DNA from: Daedaleopsis sinensis
Taxonomy: Eukaryota; Basidiomycota; Agaricomycetes; Polyporales; Polyporaceae
Assembly: GCA_033807695.1 (NCBI GenBank)
Contig: CM066307.1
Span: 1,240,001 to 1,304,000, forward strand
Length of the DNA: 64,000 nt
Direction of reading: 5' to 3'
In this document: positions 56,872-64,000 of the stretch, in pieces
Position numbering within the stretch: position 1 is the first letter of the stretch
How the letters are laid out: the number at the start of each line of letters is the position of its first letter
Position numbers and translations under genes: made by a program
Notes under the pieces: generated by a model
The model's input: the letters and a program-made list of their open reading frames with translations, nothing else
Told to the model about the DNA's origin: nothing
The model's database searches: none

Positions 56872-59046
56872 TCAGAGCGTGCGCGCCTCCTCCATGCCCT
56901 TCCGCAACGCCTGCATACACCCCAGCCCGCGCAGCCTGCGCTCCTCGACCTCGGCGCCGAGCGCAGGCTCCCACCACCGCGCGGCCTCGGGCACGTCGCG
57001 CCAGCCGCCCGTGTAGAAGTCGCGGAGCACCTTGAGGCTGCCCTTCTTGACCGAGTCGTCGAGCGCGGTGTGCGCGTCCCCGCGCAGCGCGCGCACGCGG
57101 GCCCAGTGCGGCGGCGGGTTCGCGCGCGAGTACCCCAGCGCGGAAGGGGGCGGGCCGCAGGAGAAGCCGTCGATGGGGAGGACGACGGCGGGCGGGATCG
57201 TGAGCCGGCCGATCTTGCAGCAGACCTCGGAGATGGCGAGGCAGTTGACGACCGCGCCGTCGGGCTCGGGGCGCTCGAGCAGCTGCGCGGCGAGGGCCTT
57301 CATGTGCACGTCGGGCGCGTGCCCTTTACCGTTGCCGTTCGCGTGCCCGTTTGCGGCGCCGTTAGGCGGAGAGGGCGTGCTGGAGCGGGGCTGGGAGGGC
57401 GTGGACATGCCGGACACACCAGTGGTGACGCCGTTGGCGGTGTGCAGCGACGCGCGGGGCGCGGCGTCGGCGGGCGGGGTGACGGAGATGAGAGGCTTTG
57501 AGTGCGCGTTCTTGCCCTTGCCCTTCTTGGGCTTTGTCACGAACCGGGTGACGACGTATATCTGCAAGACGGACGCAGCTCATTAGAGTTGTGCTCAGGC
57601 AGGGCGGAGGAAGGATCAAGGAGGGGGTGATGGCGGCGGGAATTCGGCGTCAGACGTCAGTCGGGAGGGGGTGGGGCGATGCAGGGCGTTCGAGAGAGAC
57701 TGCGCACGCACCCACTTGTGGTCCCAGCTCATGAGGCTCACGCGGATTTCGTAGGGCGAGAACATGGGGATCTCGCGGAGGAAGGTGAAGTGGGTCGCTG
57801 TGCGTGCGCGCGCGTAAAGGGAAGACGGAGGTGAGGCTCGGACATGAGCTCGTAGTCGCGGTATGGCGGACGTACCTCCTAGACCCATCCAACCTCCGGC
57901 ACGGAAGAAGGTGGGCAGGCTCCTCAATGCGAACTTGAAACGCGCGGCATCGAGACGCTATGTGGTGGAGGTGCGTTCAGAGCCTGCTAATATAAGGGGG
58001 TGCGGTGTGAGGGGTGTCTTACCTTGGGATAGGACGAGTTGCTGAGGTGAAGGTTGAAGTCACAGTCGTCCGGCCCTAGGGTTTCACCATGTTAGTATGT
58101 TGACCGGCCACTGCCACGCCGATACAATTGCGCTGCTGGAGGCGATTGCAATGGCCTGCCACCGGGGGCATTGGGCGATGTAACGAGCAGTTACATCGTG
58201 GTCACATCATGGTCAAAATCCACATGTTTCTCTCGTGTGACGCGGTGCAACATGCAAGAAATATTCAAAATGATCCCGTGTCTTTGTGTTACATCCTGGA
58301 TACATTTCAAGTGTCGCGTGTAACCACGATGTATCCAGGATGGAACACATTGACAAAGGAAGGTCATATTTGGATTGTAATCACGCTGTAATCACAATGT
58401 AACGACTCGTTACATCAGACCACGTCCCCGGTGTGCAGCCTGAGCAGGGTGGCCGAGGGTCAAACAGATGCATACACAGTCGCGACATCTGCTTGAAGAT
58501 ACGGTGTATGCGGTCTGACCGTGGGTGCTTGGGAAACTGGGCGCGGGTTCGTGTGTACAAGGCAAGAGGACACTCACCAGCCCAGGTCTTGTAGACCACC
58601 TGCAGGTCGAACGGGTTCATCCCTACGTTCGACAGATCCTCGAGCCACTCCATGTTCTTTTGTCTCCGCACAGCAGGGGAGGAAAAGATGTGCGATAGCC
58701 GGTGGAGGAGATATCGCCCGCGCAGGGCGAAGACCGGCCGCCATACAACAACTGGGAGCGGTCAGGATCTCAGGCAGAGTCACAGAAGGCGTGAGTAGCA
58801 CTTACAATGCCATACGAGGGGCCACGAACGGATTTGCAGAAGGAAAAGAAGGTAGACGCAGTACTTTACGATTCGAGGGGCATACTGGAAGGAGCGTGCG
58901 GCCAAGACGCGAGCGAGATCTGTACGGGTGTGGCGCGGGCGTATCGGTCAGTGAACACGCTCCTTGAGTGGCTGCGCAGACGTGGACACACCTGGGATCG
59001 ACAGCGCACCCATCCTGCGCAAGACGAGAGAGAGAGAGGCAGTCAT
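56872..59046 (-). CDS. THEM6-like hotdog thioesterase-superfamily protein
   Basis: Seven exons on the minus strand (59046-58992, 58919-58806, 58751-58578, 58075-58023, 57957-57876, 57797-57712, 57561-56872) sum to 1,254 nt and 417 residues. An N-terminal hydrophobic stretch (IVKYCVYLLFLLQI) anchors it. The hotdog domain shows GPDDCDFNLHLSNSSYPK, DAARFKFALRSLPTFFRAGGW, THFTFLREIPMFSPYEI and SWDHKWIYVVTRFVTK; the DCDFNxHxxNxxY stretch carries the Asp and His typical of the 4HBT_2/THEM6 group. A long Ser/Pro/Gly-rich insertion follows a basic KPKKGKGK, then a C-terminal helical part with ARWWEPALGAEVEERR. Acyl-CoA thioesterase activity is inferred from fold only. Intron 3 is 502 nt because of a foldback repeat. 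The start could be 59046 or 59013. Confidence 0.87.
58177..58416. mobile_element. Foldback repeat element inside an intron (MITE-like)
   Basis: The 240-bp stretch begins GATGTAACGAGCAGTTACAT and ends with the near-complement of the same sequence; the arms match imperfectly over roughly 45 bases. Each end is itself a small palindrome (GATGTAAC/GTTACATC). A second inverted pair lies inside: GTGTTACATCCTGGATACAT with its near-perfect complement at about 58286-58350. There is no coding capacity and no obvious target duplication. It interrupts intron 3 of the thioesterase gene. Confidence 0.68.
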
Positions 59047-59811
59047 GGCGGTGAGAACGAAGAAGGTGAGGACGATGCAGGAAGAGGAAGGAAGGTTGCG
59101 AGTTGCACGACGGGGTGGTGATCTTCTACGCGTCTGCGCGGCGGCGGCCATTATATACTCGACTTCGAGCGCGAGATACCGCTCAGATGTCACTGAAGGT
59201 GGGAGAGATCAAAGGAGATTCACGGTGCGAGATCTCCACGTTAAGTATTGGCGTTTGCAGTGCCGGGCTGGTGCCTGCACAGTGCAATTGCAATGAGCTC
59301 GGTCTGCCCGGTAGCATCCATCCCCATAGAACTGCTGCCTCCGGCCCCCGGAGCGACTGCCACTGGCTACCAATTTGCATATCCGTATTCTACGCTACGC
59401 GATACTTGGCGCACGCTCTCTATGAGCTAATGATGAATTCGTACCTGATTCGTACACAAGCTCTCCTGATAAATATTGCTATCCTTAGCCCCCCCAATAA
59501 GTCGGTTCCGGTCTACATGCAACCGGAACCCCAACGGAAAGCGAGCAAACTTTGCGATAAACCCCAACAACTCATTGCTCAGCGCTCAGCGCTCAGTAAG
59601 CAAAGATACCGCGCTTCAAAACAAAGCCCCAATAAGGCGAGAAGGGAGATGTGGCATTATACGAGACGAGAGGATTAACAACGCAAAGTAAGTACCCTAT
59701 TCCGTAAATCAAAACTGTCATACGCATGCGATACTGCGAATACATCGCATGGTGCAGGCGACCTCCAAAGTCTTCCACGCTGGCGCGCCCACGCCGTGAT
59801 TGATATCAGCT
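59047..59811. other. Intergenic region, no gene seen
   Basis: 765 bp lie between the thioesterase start and the Mgm1 stop. Frames are short and without motifs. A triple GCTCAGC direct repeat occurs at about 59578-59598. Confidence 0.4.
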
Positions 59812-62800
59812 TCAGAACATGCCCCCGAACAACCCCCGCTGCCGCCGTGGTGTGGGCTGCACGTCTTGGCGGAGAGTCGCGAGGCTGTTCAGCTGCTTCA
59901 TGACCTGTATGTGGGAGAGAATCAGCGCCCAGAGGCAGGCTTCGCGATGGCATGGTTCCTGGACGCACCTCCTCCAGCTTGTCCTTCCGCTCCTGCAGGT
60001 CGAGGTGCTTCCGGATGACGGGGTTCTCCCGCGCGAAGTCCACGATCTCCCTCCTATCCAGGTCGTACAATAGGCGGGAGTCTATTTCGCGCGGGAACTG
60101 TCAACGCGCGTAATCTGTCAGTCGCGACCGACATATCACGAGATGGAAGCCGGCGATACCTGATAGAAGAAATGATCCAGCAGCTCAATGTTGATGAACA
60201 TGGCCGACGTATACGCGAGCTTGTCCGCCACGACGCTCAGGAACGCCTCCGGGCACAACACGTCGTTCTCGGGGCCGGCTTTGCACCTCTTGGACTTCAG
60301 AGCTGCCAGGCGGAGTTTCAGGATGCTAGCGCGGTCGTTGTACAACATCGCATGCCGGGCTGTCAATCATATAATTGCTTCAGTACACGACACTGATATG
60401 CAATTCGGGAACATACCATCAAGAATCTGCGCGGGAGGGTACCGGTAGTCCTCAACCACGTCGGGCACAGCTTCCTCTTCACTGAGCTGCAACCGCCGCT
60501 GCTTCCGCTCCTTCTCCTTCTCCTCGAGCTCGCGCACGTAGCCCATGAGGTTGTTGAGCCGTCGGCTGCCACCAACGCGGGTCCGGATGTCCTTCAGCTT
60601 CCCTTCGCACTGCTTCAGCTCGCGCTCGAAGAGATCCACTGCGGATGCGCGCCCCTGTTCCCACTCCCGCGGTTCGACCTCAACCTCGAATTTGTACGGC
60701 TTGATGCAGTTCTCGACCTGGTCCGACGTCACCCCAATTCTTTCGCGCAATATGGCGTGCGAGAAGTGCGTGAGGCGCTCTGCCGCGCGGGGGTGATGGT
60801 TGAACGGCTCCCCCTGAGCGATCGAGTCGATCAGAGCCCGGAGCCCGTCGGCGACGAGCAGTGTGGAATCCCGACCGACACCGGACTTGGTGAGGAGCGA
60901 CGACGCAGCGTCAAGCTTGTACCGCCAGTAGGGCTCGATCGTCTCTGCCGTGACACGGGGGTCTGCACCCAGGGCGGAGAGCTCAGGAGCGCGCTTATCT
61001 GTCCAGTATAGCTGCTCGAGAACGTCCATCACGCGCTCCTCCAACATCGCCTTCAGTCGCTCGCGGACGTGCGGTTTGCGGAACTGGGCAGTGTACTCCT
61101 TGAAGCGAGCCTTGAGCAGGTCCATCGTCTCGGCGACATACGACTCCGCTGAGACTCGGCGGTCGTTGTATTGGACCTTGAATTGGTATTGGGCCTCTTC
61201 GAGTTCCAGCTGGACGGCATTGGTAATACCATGTAGCGACGAGGCCATAGACGACTCTAGCACTTCCATAAGGCGGCGACGGAGCGTGTCTGTGCCAACC
61301 ATGAGTTTCGAGGTGCTGCCATAGGTGTCGCGATGTGAACCGAAGAAATCGTTTTCAGAGCGCCTCGCCAGTGTTCCGAGGTTATCCTTGTTGCCCTTGT
61401 TGCCCGATCCTTTGCAAACCACGCCCACGTAGCCGAGATGCAGCGGGTAGCGGTTGCCTGACAGAATCGACGCGCCCTGTTCAGCGGGTACAAGGTCCAT
61501 CTTCGTGATGACCCCGATCGTACGGAGACCGAGCGGGTCGACCTTCCTGCTAGCGCGAAGGGCAGGAGAGTTGGCAAGATCGACGTCAGCAGCGCATACA
61601 GCCAGAATGATGTTCGGTTCCCGGATGTATCTCTCGCATAGAGCAGCAATCTTCTCTTTCAGAGTCTCAGGCTGGTCCATAGACGCGATCTGGATGTATC
61701 CGGGTAGATCAATGAGGGTGAGGTCGGGGACATGAGGGCTATAGATACGGAGATCGATGGGTTCGTTGGAGACGCACTCAGAGGCCGGAACAGCGATATT
61801 CAGGTCGGTGAGCGTGCGCTGGATAACCGAAAAGTCGGATATCTTTCCGAGACCCAGAGCTGGAAATTCCCCATATTCCTGTGGGGCCTTGCCGTCAGTC
61901 GCTGGAGTATGGATGAGTGTGAGCTCGATGGGTCGTCGCGTAACCATGTTGTCGCCCCTACCGGTGTCTGCTTAGTTGTCGAGACGACCATTTACAAATG
62001 ACCTGGCCACTCACTTTGGTAGGAATTGGTGTCCGACGATGGCCTCGAGCACGGAACTCTTTCCGGAGCTCTGGCTGCCGATGACAACAATGCTCGGCAA
62101 CTTGAGTGCGTCGCTCTGGTCGATGCTGATCAGCATGGTCCTAATTTCAATGAGCTTCCGTGTGAGATGCATCAGCCCGTTCTGTCGTGCGTCCCCCGTG
62201 AGCCCTTCCGATTCACCGGCCTTTGAATCGGACGCGGAGAGAGAGGTCGCAGCCATTATGGCAGCCAGGGCCGCTGCATCGTCGCTGTCCGGACCCCGTT
62301 TCTTGGAGGAAGAGTGGGACTCTTCGCGCCCTCCGCTGCTTCCGCCATCCTCGGAGGAAGAGAAGAGGTCTTTCAGGAACTGCGGGGTCTCGAGCGTAGG
62401 CAGCTTGACGTCCGACATACGCGAAGAGACGGTCTTGACCGCGTCCGAGGCTGAGTCGAGCACGTCTGTGATCGTGTCTTGTACGGTCGAGAAGACCTCG
62501 TTCGACTTCCGCTTAAACTCTAGAACATATGTCAAGTTCTAACATCGGAAGAAGACATAGCGCAAAGCGCCACATGACGGAATGCTGCTCACCATCAAAC
62601 TTGTAGTTCGCGTAAGTGAACCCTCCAGCCCCCACCGTAGCAGTCGCGACCGGAACCCTGAACGCACGCAGCACGAACCTGGGAATGGACGAGTAGGACA
62701 GCGCGCGGACGTGCACTTGGCGCATGGACGAGGGTGATACTCCATACCGCGACCGTGTCCGAAGATGGGTGTTGGTCATGAGCGTCGCAAACTGCCTGTG

Positions 62801-62926
62801 CACTGGCCTAGAGGATGCGACATGATTTCGCGCCGCTGTCGCGGACGCTACCGCGGATGTTCCATAGGTCGACACCTTCCGAGGAGCGAAGATGGACGAG
62901 ACGCGACGACGAAAGGCCGAGTGCAT
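59812..62926 (-). CDS. MGM1: Mitochondrial dynamin-like GTPase Mgm1/OPA1
   Basis: Drives mitochondrial inner-membrane fusion and cristae shape. Six exons on the minus strand (62926-62593, 62519-62015, 61957-60417, 60359-60160, 60097-59969, 59904-59812) sum to 2,802 nt and 933 residues, as in other fungi. The Arg/Ser-rich N-terminus ([17 protein letters not shown]) is a mitochondrial presequence followed by a hydrophobic segment near [20 protein letters not shown], where short and long forms would differ. GTPase motifs are G1 [12 protein letters not shown] (about 256-267), G3 [11 protein letters not shown] and G4 GVITKMDL. Stalk and C-terminal helices end [20 protein letters not shown] and [14 protein letters not shown], the characteristic end of the family. 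It is divergent from the DapA-like gene. Confidence 0.96.
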
Positions 62927-63602
62927 CGTGCGCGCTCTCCGGGGCGGTGGATGAGATTGTACGAGCGAGAGGAAGTCGCTCAGCCCAGTGAGTAGATGGT
63001 GGTCGCCGAGTCTGCCAGCGACTAATGCGGAGGCAAGTGTCCAAGAAGCAACAGTGGGTAGAAAACACAGTACTAGCGGACGGGGGAGGAGCAAAGTCTC
63101 GGTCACTCCGACGCCCGAACGCTTCTCCGAGCATACGCGGTCGGCATGGCGCGTTCCAGCGCCGCCTCATTGTCATGCGTCTGAGCTCGAAGCGAAGTGT
63201 CGGAGACGGAACCTTGACTTGTTTACCCAACTACAGTTGCTTTCAATTTAATTACTCAGTACTCTAGATCTGGTCCCTGGACACTCCCTTGTCGACATCA
63301 ATATTTCCGAGAACTTGGAGAGTTCCTCGTCTGTAGGATGGCTCTAGGATGGCTCTATGGGATAGCTCTCATCTAAACATACCTCGTGAACAATATCGTA
63401 GTCAGCACAATCGTGCTTTCAAGTATACGGCCTTCCGGAGTAGACGTTGTTCCGTCACGATATCGCGATGAGATGACTCCGATAGCTCCTGCACATTATA
63501 AAGCTTATTGCTCTCTGCACCACCCTTCGTCTGGATCTTAGTCTCGCCACGGTATCTGGACGTTACACATCCAGAGCTTAGCGACATCTCGTTCGACCCA
63601 TA
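62927..63602. promoter_or_regulatory. Divergent promoter region (Mgm1 / DapA-like gene)
   Basis: 676 bp separate the two start codons. No gene is seen; no TATA box was identified with confidence. Confidence 0.4.
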
Positions 63603-64000
63603 ATGTCCGCGACACCCCCACCAGCCGGCATCTACGTTCCTGCAGTACTGTTCTTCGATGAGAACGAGGAGCTCGACATTCCATCCATAAAGGCCCACGT
63701 TCTCCGTCTCGCACAGGTGAGTTGTAGCCCCAAGAATCTTCTCATTTTGTGCCAAAGACCTCACCTAAACTCCTTCAGGGCGGCGTGACGGGCATCCTCG
63801 TACAGGGCTCTAACGGCGAGGCCCAACACCTCTCGCACGACGAGCGCAAACAGACCATCCGTCTCACGCGCGCGACGCTCGACGAGAACGGCTTCCAGAA
63901 CGTGCTGGTGATCGCAGGGACGGGCGGGCAGTCGACCAAGGAAACGAAGAAGCTCTGCGTCGACGCCAAGGAGGCCGGGGCGAGCCACGTTCTCGTCCTG
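63603..64000 (+). CDS. DapA-family (dihydrodipicolinate synthase-like) aldolase, 5' part
   Basis: Exon 1 (63603-63716) and the start of exon 2 (63779 to the window end; 62-nt intron, phase 0) encode 112 residues. The opening matches class I pyruvate-type aldolases: PPAGIYVPAVLFFDENEELD, the turn GGVTGILVQGSNGEAQHLS (with the GS/TGE substrate-carboxylate loop), ERKQTIRLTRATLDENG and VLVIAGTGGQSTKET. The Schiff-base Lys and Tyr lie beyond the window. Fungal relatives include 2-keto-3-deoxy-sugar-acid and 4-hydroxy-2-oxoglutarate aldolases; lysine synthesis is unlikely, as fungi use the aminoadipate route. It is truncated by the window edge, not by mutation. Confidence 0.9.

Noticed and set aside
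1..64000. CRISPR arrays, bacterial operons or ribosome-binding sites
   Set aside because: The genes are intron-rich and eukaryotic; no spaced direct-repeat array is visible.

Overview
The window is nuclear DNA of a filamentous basidiomycete, most likely a wood-associated agaricomycete (Polyporales-like). The signs are GC-rich, densely packed genes on both strands; about 110 predicted spliceosomal introns, mostly 46-80 nt with GTRNGT/YAG borders; and family content typical of Agaricomycetes (DUF6593, cerato-platanin, Kre9-type GPI protein, salicylate-hydroxylase-like monooxygenases, phosphoketolase with acetate kinase). There are no bacterial-style operons. Gene models were built by joining open frames at splice sites whose phases agree; all complete models sum to an exact multiple of three.

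Left third (1-24.4 kb): a Ser/Pro-rich protein of unknown function; thiamine pyrophosphokinase (minus) sharing a 209-bp divergent promoter with a CS-domain protein that has a C-terminal membrane anchor; the small molybdopterin synthase subunit (MoaD/MOCS2A); a metallo-beta-lactamase-fold hydrolase; a CCDC174-like nuclear protein; the PP1 regulator Sds22; a PAS plus GATA-finger transcription factor; a small ankyrin protein; and PRMT5.

Middle (24.7-41.8 kb): a Kre9-like GPI-anchored wall protein; a 1,629-residue acidic, repetitive protein ending in a polybasic CaaX farnesylation signal, the most unusual gene here; a secreted cerato-platanin; a non-coding transposon with 61-bp inverted ends; a DUF6593 protein; and a tandem pair of FAD monooxygenases with matching exon layouts, the first carrying a 1.1-kb intron.

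Right third (41.9-64 kb): acetate kinase and xylulose-5-P/fructose-6-P phosphoketolase are divergently arranged around a 1.55-kb shared upstream region, a genomic pairing of the two enzymes that turn sugar phosphates into acetyl-phosphate and then acetate plus ATP. They are followed by an alpha/beta hydrolase whose catalytic serine lies on an 11-nt exon, an NCLX-like cation/Ca2+ exchanger, two small membrane proteins of unknown role, a THEM6-like hotdog thioesterase with a foldback element in one intron, the mitochondrial fusion dynamin Mgm1/OPA1, and the start of a DapA-family aldolase that runs off the window.

Cross-cutting observations are several GC-AG introns, a set of exons of 11-23 nt, and two foldback-type repeats. 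Functional names rest on recognised motifs read by eye; no database search was run.
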